A stretch of DNA of 64,000 nt from Schlesneria sp. DSM 10557 (GTDB lineage: Bacteria > Planctomycetota > Planctomycetia > Planctomycetales > Planctomycetaceae). Shown in pieces: positions 9,847 to 19,116 of this stretch. Within the stretch, counting starts at the first letter, position 1. Every line of letters begins with the position of its first letter. A program made the translations under genes and the position numbers. Under the pieces are notes generated by a model. It did no database searches and was not told where the DNA came from. It saw only the letters and a list, made by a program, of their open reading frames with translations. The stretch lies in assembly GCF_041860085.1 (NCBI RefSeq), contig NZ_CP124747.1, forward strand, positions 4,960,001 to 5,024,000. Direction: 5' to 3'.

Positions 9847-10251
9847 TCTCTCGCACCTCTAATCAGGTCTGAGATCGAAGGTACGACAACAGAGTTGGGC
9901 TGGGGACTGTAAAGCCTCTGGCCTCGGTTGCTCGAAAGTGGGTTGAGCAGCCGAGGCGGGTTTTTCTGCAATCAATCGTTTCTGTCTTTTATTGTTTCGT
10001 CTTGGGGGCCAGCCATCTGGCATGTGTCGCCGCCAGCAGATGTGCTGGTGCTGACGCGCAATTCCCCTCTGCATCGCGAAAACTTTCACAAATCGGTGCC
10101 GCCAGTTTTCTTCGGCGGTTCACAGCGTTACATTGGCGGCTTCGGTCCAACAAATTGATCAGGATCGACGTACACACCGCCGCCGGGTCGATTTTCGATC
10201 GCGGTGAAGCTCGGTCTACGCTTGTTCTGTTTTGTTTCCGCGAGGTTGTTC
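9847..10251. other. Gap with terminator and upstream region of the ABC permease
   Basis: Apart from the terminator at 9921-9965 I see no supported feature. The last 48 bases before the chosen permease start remain open in the permease frame, so a longer N-terminus beginning at the GTG at 10204 is possible. Confidence 0.4.
9921..9965 (+). terminator. Terminator of the thioredoxin-like gene
   Basis: A 13-base stem (9921-9933 with 9945-9957, one G-U pair) with an 11-base loop is followed by GGG and a run of T. It lies 75 bases after the stop codon and is a textbook rho-independent terminator. Confidence 0.85.
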
Positions 10252-11199
10252 ATGCTGTCATCGTCACTGTTACCCGCTTTGTTGCTGGCTGCGGAAGATG
10301 CCACCCAGCGGGGTTCCTATAACTGGCTGCCTGCGATTCTGATCAGCGTGGCGCTCCTGGTGGCTCTGCTGATTTTTTCTTACGGCACGAAGGCCGGGAT
10401 CATCGCGCGGGCCACGACGAAAGAAGCGGTGCGACAACCGATCTTCCTGTTGTGTATGGCTTTAGCTCTTGTTGTGCTGCTGCTCAACTACGTCCTTCCG
10501 TTTTTCTCACTGGGTGAGGACGTGAAGATGGTGAAGGATTGCGGTCTGGCCACCATTCTGATCACCGGCCTGTTGATCGCTGTCTGGACGGCCAGTACCA
10601 GCGTCGCGGATGAAATCGAAGGTAAGACGGCGATGACGCTGCTCTCAAAGCCGATCAATCGCCGCCAGTTTGTGCTCGGCAAATATATCGGGATCCTCCA
10701 GGCCGTCCTGTGGTACATGCTGCCCGTCATCACGGTTTTTCTGGTGCTGATTTACTTCAAGGTCAGCTATGACGCGAAGGAAGGCTCGAAAGATATTCCT
10801 CCCCATGCCGAGCGGATCGTGGAAGTCTACCAGGTATTGCCCGGCATCGGCCTGCTGTTCATGGAAATCGCGGTGTTGACCGCTGTCAGTGTGGCGATTT
10901 CCACCCGGCTTCCGATGGTTGTGAACCTCACCAGTTGTTTTGCGATCTTCGTGGTTGGCCACCTGACCGGTTTACTCGTGCAGGGTGGTGCCCTGAAAAT
11001 CGAGTTTGTGCCGTTTATGGCGAGGGTGATTGCGACAGTACTTCCGTCACTTGACCTGTTTAATATCAGTGCTGCCGTCGCAACCGGGGATATTGTGCCA
11101 CCGGTGTATCTTGGCTATTCCGCAATCTACTGCGCCTGTTATTCGGCAGCAGCCATTCTGATGGCGTTCATTCTGTTCGAGGATCGCGACTTGGCATAG
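10252..11199 (+). CDS. ABC-2 type transporter permease
   Basis: This is an integral membrane protein of about 315 residues with six or more hydrophobic helices. The signature stretch [38 protein letters not shown], just after the second membrane helix, is the typical ABC-2 permease elbow (E-x-E-x-KT..TLL.KPI.R..f..GK). A periplasmic loop (about 190-215) is present. The ATG at 10252 has GAGG six bases upstream; a GTG at 10204 is an alternative. The usual ATP-binding partner is not adjacent; the next gene is an ABC protein of a different architecture with a degenerate ATPase. Substrate is unknown. Confidence 0.82.
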   Translation: MLSSSLLPALLLAAEDATQRGSYNWLPAILISVALLVALLIFSYGTKAGIIARATTKEAVRQPIFLLCMALALVVLLLNYVLPFFSLGEDVKMVKDCGLATILITGLLIAVWTASTSVADEIEGKTAMTLLSKPINRRQFVLGKYIGILQAVLWYMLPVITVFLVLIYFKVSYDAKEGSKDIPPHAERIVEVYQVLPGIGLLFMEIAVLTAVSVAISTRLPMVVNLTSCFAIFVVGHLTGLLVQGGALKIEFVPFMARVIATVLPSLDLFNISAAVATGDIVPPVYLGYSAIYCACYSAAAILMAFILFEDRDLA

Positions 11200-11282
11200 T
11201 CGTCCCGTTTTGACGGCGAGAAATACGGGAATTTGCTGCCAATTCGGTTTCATTCCGATGGCGGACAGGTGATGATGCAGAA

Positions 11283-13424
11283 GTGATCAGACCGTTTTGC
11301 ACGGTCGTCTCTACTCACGGAGGGGATCATGGTTTCTCTCGTGGATTGGCAACGATCGTGGAAGTGACTTCTGCAAGTTCTCTCGACCGAATTATTTCTC
11401 GACGCAGTCTGATTCGTGGGCATGCCCGCGTGGCCACCTTCTGGTCAGTTGCGGCCATGCTCGCTTTGATTCTGCTGTTGCTGGATCTGGGGTTGCTGCT
11501 GGGGCTACTGGCTGATCGCGGACGACTCGAACTGCATCTGTCCCCCGCGGATGTGACCCGATTCGAGCAGCTTACCGGGCTGAACGTGGTCAAGAAGGTG
11601 ACTGATGAAGTCGCTGAAGAGGGGGGGGACCCTGCTCCTTCGCCCACGCCTCCATCTGAGGAATCGCTTGCTCCCGCTGATGAAACTGAGTCCACCTACG
11701 TCTTTTACGACGAGCATGGAATTCTGCCCGCGGTCTGGCGGACGCGTGACTTCTGGTGGGGCGGGCTGCTCGCAAAGTTATACCGCCAGGTCAGTTGGCT
11801 CCAGATGAACATTCTGGCCCTGATCTGGATCCTGTCGGTCGGCGTCTTGCTATTCGTCATCCGGGCGTTCTGTCTCAGTCGGCTACGATACCACTGTTAT
11901 CGTTTTGCAATCGACGGCGTTTCGGCGACGCGACGGCAACTTCATCGCCAGGCCATGCGTCTGGGGCCGGAAGATCTCGACGGAACGGGACACGAGCAAT
12001 CGATTCAGCTTTTCGTTGGCGAGGTTGATGGCCTGTGTAAATCACTGTTCGAATCCGTCTCCATCATGACCCGCTATCCGCTGGAACTGGCGGGGTTGCT
12101 GATTGTGCTGGTGAGCGTTGACTGGCGGCTGTCGCTGCAGTGGATTGCATCGCTGGCGCTCGGAGTCCTGGTCCTGGGCAGTGTTCGCCGCAAGGCTCAG
12201 CAGCGGAGTCGACTGGCGGAGGATCGAACTCGGGACGACCAGCAGATTCTCCTGGCCAGTTTCAAAAATGCCCGTTTGACGCGAGGATTGGGGATCGAGC
12301 GTGAAGAGCACGACCAGTTCCAGAAGCACCTCGATCGCTACCACACGCAACTGACGAACTTTGCCTGGGCGGAAGAGGCGGTGCATCACCCCCCTGCTCC
12401 GGTGATTCTGGCAGGGGCGGCGCTGGTGGCAGCGCTTCTGTTCCTTGTCTGTATTAACGTACTGTCGGCGGGGCGGCACAATGGCCACTCCGGATTCACC
12501 ATCGCCGAAGCGCTCGTCTTCCTGGCCACGGTGGCCGCCGCCATACCCGGCTTGCTCGCATTGCGGACGCTCGCAGGGTATCGCCGCGAGCTGACGTTAG
12601 GTGCGGACAAGATTCAGCGGTACCTCAACCGCGTTCCGGCGGTCAGCCAGGCGGTGGGAGCCAAGTTCCTTCAGCCGCTTTCCAAGGCGCTGCACTTCGA
12701 AAACGTGAAGTATCAGACTCCTGCCGGCGAGAAGATTCTGGACGGTGTCGACTTCAAACTGGAAGTCGATAAGTGTTATGCGATTACCTCGATTAATCCG
12801 CTTGAGGCGCGAGCCGTCGCACTGATGCTCCCCCGGTTTATTGAGCCGCGCGAAGGGCGAGTCTTGATCGACGGGGAAGATATCTCGTGGGTCACGCTCG
12901 AATCACTGCGGGCCGAAACCGTGTTTGTTGCCGCAGATGATCCCCCGTTTGAAGGAACGGTGTTCGATAATATCCGGGGCGGTCAGGCGGACCTCACCCT
13001 GCAACAGGTGACCGAAGCGGCCAAGATCACTCATGCCCACAACTTTATCGTCAAGTTGTTCAATGGTTACGAGACCGTCCTGACCAGTCAGGGGGATACG
13101 CTCGATCCCGGTCAGCGATTTCGGCTCGGTTTGGCTCGGGCCATCGTTCGTAATCCTGCCCTGCTGATCATCGAGGAACCGTGGTCGACGCTCGATGAAG
13201 ATACGAAGACGCTGCTGGTTGACGCGTATGATCGCATCTGTCGGGGCCGTACTGTGATCTTCCTGCCCGCCCGGTTATCCACGGTTCGGCGGACCGATCA
13301 GGTGATCGTCTTGCACGACGGAAAGGTGGCGGCGATCGGCCCCCATTCGAAACTCGTCTCGCAGTCCGCAATTTACCGTCACTGGGAGTACCTCCACTTC
13401 AACGAGTTCCGAAACGAGAGCTGA
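11283..13424 (+). CDS. ABC exporter-like protein with degenerate ATPase domain
   Basis: This 713-residue protein has ABC-exporter architecture: TM1 (about 52-75), an unusual Pro/Glu-rich outside segment (about 76-165), a membrane domain to about 430, and a C-terminal nucleotide-binding domain (about 470-700). The ATPase motifs are eroded. The Walker A position reads TSINPLEARA (502-511), without GxGKS. The Q-loop glutamine position is A551, the signature is DPGQR (608-612) rather than SGGQ, and the H-loop histidine position is A663 in LPARLST. Walker B with catalytic Glu (LLIIEEPW, 627-634) and the D-loop STLDE remain. Many subtypes of this fold need a partner if one site is dead. The start (GTG) is uncertain; a TTG further in is possible. 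It lies 83 bases after an ABC-2 permease. Confidence 0.85.
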   Translation: MIRPFCTVVSTHGGDHGFSRGLATIVEVTSASSLDRIISRRSLIRGHARVATFWSVAAMLALILLLLDLGLLLGLLADRGRLELHLSPADVTRFEQLTGLNVVKKVTDEVAEEGGDPAPSPTPPSEESLAPADETESTYVFYDEHGILPAVWRTRDFWWGGLLAKLYRQVSWLQMNILALIWILSVGVLLFVIRAFCLSRLRYHCYRFAIDGVSATRRQLHRQAMRLGPEDLDGTGHEQSIQLFVGEVDGLCKSLFESVSIMTRYPLELAGLLIVLVSVDWRLSLQWIASLALGVLVLGSVRRKAQQRSRLAEDRTRDDQQILLASFKNARLTRGLGIEREEHDQFQKHLDRYHTQLTNFAWAEEAVHHPPAPVILAGAALVAALLFLVCINVLSAGRHNGHSGFTIAEALVFLATVAAAIPGLLALRTLAGYRRELTLGADKIQRYLNRVPAVSQAVGAKFLQPLSKALHFENVKYQTPAGEKILDGVDFKLEVDKCYAITSINPLEARAVALMLPRFIEPREGRVLIDGEDISWVTLESLRAETVFVAADDPPFEGTVFDNIRGGQADLTLQQVTEAAKITHAHNFIVKLFNGYETVLTSQGDTLDPGQRFRLGLARAIVRNPALLIIEEPWSTLDEDTKTLLVDAYDRICRGRTVIFLPARLSTVRRTDQVIVLHDGKVAAIGPHSKLVSQSAIYRHWEYLHFNEFRNES

Positions 13425-13708
13425 TCGGGCTTCCGGTTGAGGAGCGAATTGAGACGTGACCAGGTACCCATTAGACCACGTTGGACCAGGGCGGAGAATT
13501 CCGCTTCAACGATTCGACTGTCGAGACCGGCAGGGGTGTCTTGTCGCAACCGGACTTTGCGAGTCACTGCGGGATCACGCGAACGTCTCTCGTTCGTGAT
13601 AGTTGACTTTTGCCTGCTCAACCGCGCTACTGACGCTTGCCACGGTGCTGGCGGTTGAACAGGAATCTGAAAGACGTGCCGAGAGGCATTAGGCAGGAGC
13701 GGGACGGA

Positions 13709-14257
13709 ATGGGTAGAGTTTTAACAGCGTTTCGAGCATTCTTCGGAGCGTTGTTCAATGCTGCGATCGCGGCTCGGGTCGAACAGGCGCTCAAGGCAGG
13801 AGCCGAAGGTGGGGTTTCGGGTCTGGAGACCACGGTGCCCGTGGTGCCGCCGCAGCTTCAGGAAACCAAGCCGCTGCAAAACGGCGGGATTACCTTGCTC
13901 GCAGCCCTTCAGCGCGAAGCACGTTTGATCGATTTCCTGAAAGAAGACATCACCCCTTACACGAACGATCAAGTGGGAGCGGCCGTCCGGGAAATCCACC
14001 GTGACAGTCAAAGCGTGCTCGACCGATTCTTCGCAATTCGATCGATCCTGACTGAAGAAGAAGGGGCTTCGGTTGAAGTTCCTGCTGGCTTCGACGCGGG
14101 TCGATACCGGCTGACGGGGAAATTAGCAGGAACGGGCCCCTTCCGCGGAATACTGCGTCACCATGGCTGGGAAGCCACCCAGTGTGAAATGCCCGCCTTC
14201 ACGGGCAGTGATTCGGCAGCGAAGACGATTGCTCCGGCGGAAGTCGAAATCCTCTAA
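13709..14257 (+). CDS. DUF2760 family protein
   Basis: This is a 182-residue protein of the DUF2760 family, whose function is unknown. The family pattern is clear: an N-terminal hydrophobic GRVLTAFRAFFGALFNAAIAARV, then LLAALQREARLIDFLKEDI, YTNDQVGAAVREIH, and the end section VPAGFDAGRYRLTGKLAGTGPFRGILRHHGWEA. In proteobacteria this family is often next to Hsp70-like genes; no such neighbour is present here. The ATG at 13709 is preceded by AGGAG and by in-frame sequence without family similarity, so I prefer it to the ATG/GTG codons upstream. Confidence 0.85.
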   Translation: MGRVLTAFRAFFGALFNAAIAARVEQALKAGAEGGVSGLETTVPVVPPQLQETKPLQNGGITLLAALQREARLIDFLKEDITPYTNDQVGAAVREIHRDSQSVLDRFFAIRSILTEEEGASVEVPAGFDAGRYRLTGKLAGTGPFRGILRHHGWEATQCEMPAFTGSDSAAKTIAPAEVEIL

Positions 14258-14419
14258 ACAGGTCCGTACTGCGACTGGGCGAAATCGAGGGTGGGGACTG
14301 AGATGCTGAGCACGTTCGCTCGATCAAACGAGAGAACGGTCAGTCGGTGAGAGGCTTTGTACGAAGCGTGTTGGCTCGGGCTTGTGTTGTCCGGTGGCGA
14401 AAACATTCGCGGAGCGACA

Positions 14420-16018
14420 TCAAGGCTTAGCGGCGTACGGCCACGAATCTGCCGAGTCCTGAAGGGATGACTCTTCAAGATTTTCGTCGTCTGTGATGGA
14501 ACTGACCCCCTTGTCGTCGCCGACTGTATCATCCCAACTTCCACGCGAGGGGGCCCTGCGTGTTGTCGTGGGGAATGCGCCGCGGTCGGGGGTATCTGGG
14601 GAATCGCGTTCCAGACCACTCTGCTCAGGCAATTGGTTGTTGTTTGGCCAAAGTCCCTGGTAGGGCCTGGAAGTGGTACTGGAAGACGTGAATTCGGGTT
14701 CACTTCCCGGGTGGTCGGCTTCCTCGGCGGTCGTCGTGCGGCGGGTGGTGGTCTGCTCCCATTCCGCAGCCCCCTCGGTGTCTTTCGGAAGAGCCCTTTG
14801 AACTGGCAGGGATGCCGCATCCAGTTCCTCTGCAGGCTCAGAAGCCTCTTCTGCCATCGCAGCGGAGTCAGGCGAACTGGTTGTTTCGATTCCTGTTACG
14901 ACAGAAAAAAGATTACCGGGGCCGACGTTGAGTCCGAACTCCGTCGCGCGCTGGCTCGACGAACGTGCCAGGGAATTTCGAGGGGTCGCGGGACGAGAGG
15001 TGGGCTGGCTGGGGGTGGTTGATTCCGACGGGATCAGATCGAGCGAAGCCAGAGCGGACTGGCCTCGGGCAGGCTTCACCTGCGAATCTGTTTTCATTCC
15101 GTTGCCTGATCTCCGAGTGCGGTCGGTGGGGACCGGAACCCCTTGCGGGTGTGCGTCGGCATCGACATCGTCTGAATTGGCGGCCTGGTCATCCCACGAA
15201 ATCTGGGCGGTGGTACCGAGGGATTGTGAGGCTGTGGGGTCAACGGACTTGCCTGATTTCCCTCGACCGGTGCGGCGCTGCATCTCGGCCTGCAATTCTT
15301 CGGTGCTGACCAGACTCAGGTTTCCGGAACTGGAAGAAGGAACAGACTTGTCCTGCTGGACAGCTTCAGGACGGGTACGGCTTGTCTTGTCGGCGAGGTC
15401 AGAGCGTACGCGGTCAGGGAAAAGCTGGGTCAGGTACTTTTCGGCCTCGGCTTCCGATGTTCCCGCCCGAAACAGGGCTTGTGCTTCAGAATAGCGATCC
15501 TGTCTGGCATAAAGAGAGCCGAGATTGGCCATCGCGGCTCTGTTGCTGGCGTCGATTTTGAGCGCCTTCTTCAGGGTCTTTTCCGCCTTTTCCAGATTTC
15601 CTCGCAGCATGTACGAGTAACCGTGGTCACTCAACAAGTTGACATCGTTCGGATGAATCTTGAGTGCGGCATCGTAATGCTGATCGGCGACCTCGAATTG
15701 TTTCTGTTTATCCGCGAGTATGGCCAGGCGATGGTGAATGTCGGGGCTCTGCGGTGAGATCATCAGGGCGCGCTGGTAGACGACCCGGGCTTCGTCGTAC
15801 TGCTGATCTTTGCGAAGCGCGTCCCCTTTCTCCATCAGTTCTGCGATTTGCTGCCCTGATCTGGCTCGGTCGTCATCTTTTGCGGTGGCGCGATTATCGG
15901 ACTTGCCTTTTCCGGTCAATCCCATAGGCCATTTACCCGAAGGCAACTGGCAACCCGAGAGAGCGAACAGCGCAAGGAGCGTCGCACCAACATAATGCGG
16001 GGATGAAATTACAAACAT
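14420..16018 (-). CDS. TPR-repeat lipoprotein with disordered C-terminus
   Basis: This is a 532-residue protein with a lipobox ALSGC (Cys at about residue 23), so it is probably a lipid-anchored envelope protein. At least four tetratricopeptide repeats run from about residue 55 to 195 (for example AELMEKGDALRKDQQYDEARVVYQRALMISPQSPDIHHRLA). The remainder (about 220-532) is low-complexity, rich in Ser, Thr, Pro, Glu and Arg, and probably disordered. AGGAT seven bases before the ATG supports the start. The protein is divergently arranged from a Ser/Thr kinase gene across a 400-base AT-rich gap. A general role as a protein-interaction scaffold is all that can be inferred. Confidence 0.8.
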   Translation of the reverse strand: MFVISSPHYVGATLLALFALSGCQLPSGKWPMGLTGKGKSDNRATAKDDDRARSGQQIAELMEKGDALRKDQQYDEARVVYQRALMISPQSPDIHHRLAILADKQKQFEVADQHYDAALKIHPNDVNLLSDHGYSYMLRGNLEKAEKTLKKALKIDASNRAAMANLGSLYARQDRYSEAQALFRAGTSEAEAEKYLTQLFPDRVRSDLADKTSRTRPEAVQQDKSVPSSSSGNLSLVSTEELQAEMQRRTGRGKSGKSVDPTASQSLGTTAQISWDDQAANSDDVDADAHPQGVPVPTDRTRRSGNGMKTDSQVKPARGQSALASLDLIPSESTTPSQPTSRPATPRNSLARSSSQRATEFGLNVGPGNLFSVVTGIETTSSPDSAAMAEEASEPAEELDAASLPVQRALPKDTEGAAEWEQTTTRRTTTAEEADHPGSEPEFTSSSTTSRPYQGLWPNNNQLPEQSGLERDSPDTPDRGAFPTTTRRAPSRGSWDDTVGDDKGVSSITDDENLEESSLQDSADSWPYAAKP

Positions 16019-16418
16019 TCAACCGATCCTGGTTGAAAGAGGAATCGAACGAGCTTCATTCTGGCAGACTTCGACAGACTTGAATTGGCAAAGCAGACGA
16101 GATCGAAGGGGTATGTCTTAATGGATTCCCTATTGAAACAGGGCTTCAGGAAAAAAATCTAGAGGGTATTCCAAAATCTGTCGAGACGAAGTTCTACAGG
16201 GGTTGCCACCCTATCTTTGCCCGTCGCCTTATTGTCTCAATTCAGCGGAAAAAGGATCTTGTCTGGATTTGTACAGAAGCAAATACTGAAGTATCTTTGA
16301 CACTAAAAAGGTAGCAGAATTAGTCTATTAAAGGTGCAATTCGGCGCCGTAGCGATACAGTTGTTCCTGACAGCGATTCTTCGGTCTTCTGAGAAAAATC
16401 TGTGCGGAAAGCGAGACA
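16019..16418. other. AT-rich divergent promoter region
   Basis: This 400-base gap lies between the divergent TPR lipoprotein and kinase genes. It is AT-richer than its surroundings and should carry both promoters. No gene, RNA or well-matched promoter box can be assigned with confidence. Confidence 0.45.
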
Positions 16419-18818
16419 ATGCTACGGGGGCCAATCGATTTTGATCTCCTGAGGCTGCTCGATGCAGATGCGCTGCATCCGATGCTCGCACTGCAATTTG
16501 AACGTGCCTGGCAAATCCAGCGTCCCGTCTCGATCGAAGAAATTGTTCAGCGACTGCCATCGGCGGATTCCCGCCAGCTGGTGATCATGCTGGCAGAGCT
16601 GGAATTTCATCTTCAGCAAAAGCGCGGTGAGCAGCCGAGTGCGGGGGACTATCTGAAGCGGTTTCCCCAATACGCCCAGGAATTAAAGGAAGTGTTGCCT
16701 GCGGACGAAGCGGGCACATCACATACCATTGGCTCCACCTTGGGCATCGATGACAGCGCTTACGGTAAAAGACTGGCGGCGCGTCAAAACTTGAGCAATT
16801 CGGGGCTGGGCCGTTACCAGGTTATTGAGCAACTGGGGAAAGGTTCCTGGGGCGAAGTCTGGAAGGGCTATGACCCGGTTCTGAAACGAGACGTCGCGAT
16901 CAAACTGCTTCGTGTCGATCGCGGTTTCGGGGCCGACGTTGAAAAGGAATTTCTGGAGGAAGGGCGCAGGCTGGCGCAATTGAATCATTCCGGGATCATG
17001 GCGATCCACGATGTCGGTAGCGTCGATGGCAACTATTTTCTTGTTTCAGAATATGCCGACGGGGGGAATCTGGCTCAGCGACTCGATAACCCCATCAGCG
17101 TCGCGGAAACGATCCGGATTGTCGCCGCAGTGGCTGACGCTCTGCACTATGCGCACACTCACACGTTCGTGCATCGGGATGTAAAACCTCAAAACATCCT
17201 GCTGATGAACGACGGGACGGTCAAGCTGGCCGATTTTGGAATGGCTGTCTCGGAAGAAGAACAGCTTGATGAAGAGGCCTCTGTCCGTGGAACCCTGGCG
17301 TTCATGCCACCGGAGCAACTCAGAGGCGACAGCCACCTGGCGGATGCCCGATCTGACATTTATGGCTTGGGAGCGGTGATGTACCGGATGCTGGCGGGCC
17401 GGCCTCCGTACCTGGCAAAATCGCTGAAGCAGTTACGCGAAGTTGCCCTGAATCGCGAACCCCGTGCGGTCCGCACCTTCAACGATCAGGTGCCCCAGGC
17501 GCTGGAAAAGATCTGCCATAAGTGCCTGCGTCTTCAACCAGGCGACCGCTATGCGACGGCACTCGACCTGGCGCGTGACCTGCGAGCAGTGCTGGATCCC
17601 ACACCCCCTCCTCCCCCTCCCGCCGGGCTTCACTGGCGACGGGATTTCGCGGTCGCCATGATGGGATGCGCGACGATCTTCTGGTGGTTCTCGACCGACC
17701 GAACGTTTTCACCCAGAATGCGGGGGCCGATCGATGCCGTGGTGGGGGTGATCAATCAATGGTTCTCGAAGCCACCAGCCTCTCTTCCGGAATCGAACCC
17801 GCCGAGTCCTGATTTGCACAACCCTGTGCAGGCGCCGATTACCGTTGCGGCAGATGGTTCCGGCGACTTCCGGACGATCAGTGAGGCTCTTGAACAGGTC
17901 CTGCCCCGAGGAACGATCCGGATCACTGACTCGGCCATGTACCAGGAAAACCTGACGATCGATTCCTCCCGCCTCGAAGGAATCACGATCGAAGCGCCGG
18001 GGGGGGCGACATTGACATCCCGGTCAGTCGATAGCCCGATTATCAAAATCCACGGTGTCAACCACGTATCGATCCGGAACCTGAAGTTACTGATTGCGAA
18101 GTCTGAACACGGCGTGATGATTACTGAGGGAGCCGAGGGAACTCGGCTGGAAGGTCTGAAGATCAGTCAGCCAAAGTCCCCGGATACGGGCGCGGTGCAG
18201 ATTTACGGCGCAAACCTGCGTCAGGATTCGGCCGAGACTGTGATCACGGACTGCGTTTTTGAGTCACTGTCGACCGGACAGAACGTATGGGTTCACGCAG
18301 AACCGGGGGCGATTCACAATCTGGTGATTAGTCGAAATCATTTTCAAAGTCGCAGTAGTGGGTCGCTCGTTGTCGTCCTGGGGACGCTGAGGAACGTCGT
18401 TATTCATGACAATCAGTTTGAGGGAGGTCACATCGGACTTAATCTGAGTGCCAGTCCCGCGAGCCGGCAGTCGATCAAGATCCATGGGAATGTGTTTTTA
18501 CGGTGCGAGAAGTGGATGGGTTTCGTGGATACTCAGCCTGCGAATGTGCAGGGCCGCATCACGGGTAACCTCATTCTTTCCTCCCCGATGATTGACATCA
18601 ACGATTCTCAACTGGCTGATATCCGTAAGGACTGGGTGATCCAGGATAATTGCTGGGAACTGAACCCGGCGACCGTGACAGAACATTCTCAGTGGGCCCT
18701 TCTGGCCCAATTTTATCCCCAGATCCAGGTTACTCCTCGCAAAGACCGGGCAGGTTTTCTGGAACCTGTTGGTCCTCTCCCTTGTCTCAAGCCGTTAGCT
18801 AAGGATGAGGGAGACTGA
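16419..18818 (+). CDS. Membrane Ser/Thr kinase with extracytoplasmic beta-helix domain
   Basis: This 799-residue protein has a planctomycete-type N-terminal segment (about 30-95, with VSIEEIVQRLP and AGDYLKRFPQYAQEL). A full protein kinase domain follows (about 133-400): Gly loop GKGSWGEV (140-147), VAIK with K162, catalytic HRDVKPQN (D254, N259), DFG at 272-274 and an APE-like PPEQ. A run of six prolines and one hydrophobic helix (about 420-435) follow. The outer part (about 480-780) opens with VAADGSGDFRTISEALEQV, the pectin-esterase/pectate-lyase-like start of a right-handed beta-helix, and continues with repeated IxIxxNxF turns. All catalytic kinase residues are intact. The beta-helix probably senses a glycan or surface ligand; that is inference. 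Confidence 0.88.
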   Translation: MLRGPIDFDLLRLLDADALHPMLALQFERAWQIQRPVSIEEIVQRLPSADSRQLVIMLAELEFHLQQKRGEQPSAGDYLKRFPQYAQELKEVLPADEAGTSHTIGSTLGIDDSAYGKRLAARQNLSNSGLGRYQVIEQLGKGSWGEVWKGYDPVLKRDVAIKLLRVDRGFGADVEKEFLEEGRRLAQLNHSGIMAIHDVGSVDGNYFLVSEYADGGNLAQRLDNPISVAETIRIVAAVADALHYAHTHTFVHRDVKPQNILLMNDGTVKLADFGMAVSEEEQLDEEASVRGTLAFMPPEQLRGDSHLADARSDIYGLGAVMYRMLAGRPPYLAKSLKQLREVALNREPRAVRTFNDQVPQALEKICHKCLRLQPGDRYATALDLARDLRAVLDPTPPPPPPAGLHWRRDFAVAMMGCATIFWWFSTDRTFSPRMRGPIDAVVGVINQWFSKPPASLPESNPPSPDLHNPVQAPITVAADGSGDFRTISEALEQVLPRGTIRITDSAMYQENLTIDSSRLEGITIEAPGGATLTSRSVDSPIIKIHGVNHVSIRNLKLLIAKSEHGVMITEGAEGTRLEGLKISQPKSPDTGAVQIYGANLRQDSAETVITDCVFESLSTGQNVWVHAEPGAIHNLVISRNHFQSRSSGSLVVVLGTLRNVVIHDNQFEGGHIGLNLSASPASRQSIKIHGNVFLRCEKWMGFVDTQPANVQGRITGNLILSSPMIDINDSQLADIRKDWVIQDNCWELNPATVTEHSQWALLAQFYPQIQVTPRKDRAGFLEPVGPLPCLKPLAKDEGD

Positions 18819-19116
18819 AATCACGCTCGGATCATTCGGTCGACGTTGCCTGGTCCAGCAAAGTCTCTGAATCATCAGAGTTGAGTCTCCGACGCGACTT
18901 CGCAGGCCAGTAGCCGAGGCGATCCATCTGAGGAGTGAGTAGCGGGATCCCCCCTGGATTCCTGCGGGAAAGCAGGGTTGCTTTCTTGGAGCAAGGCCTC
19001 CGTTGTTCGCCCTGTTCCACTGATGGATTGTGGTGCGGCATCGGTTCGATGTCGCTTCTTGACGTTTCAATGTCCTGTTTTGTCGTGTTACGTGGAAGTC
19101 CTTTCTGGAAGTTCTG

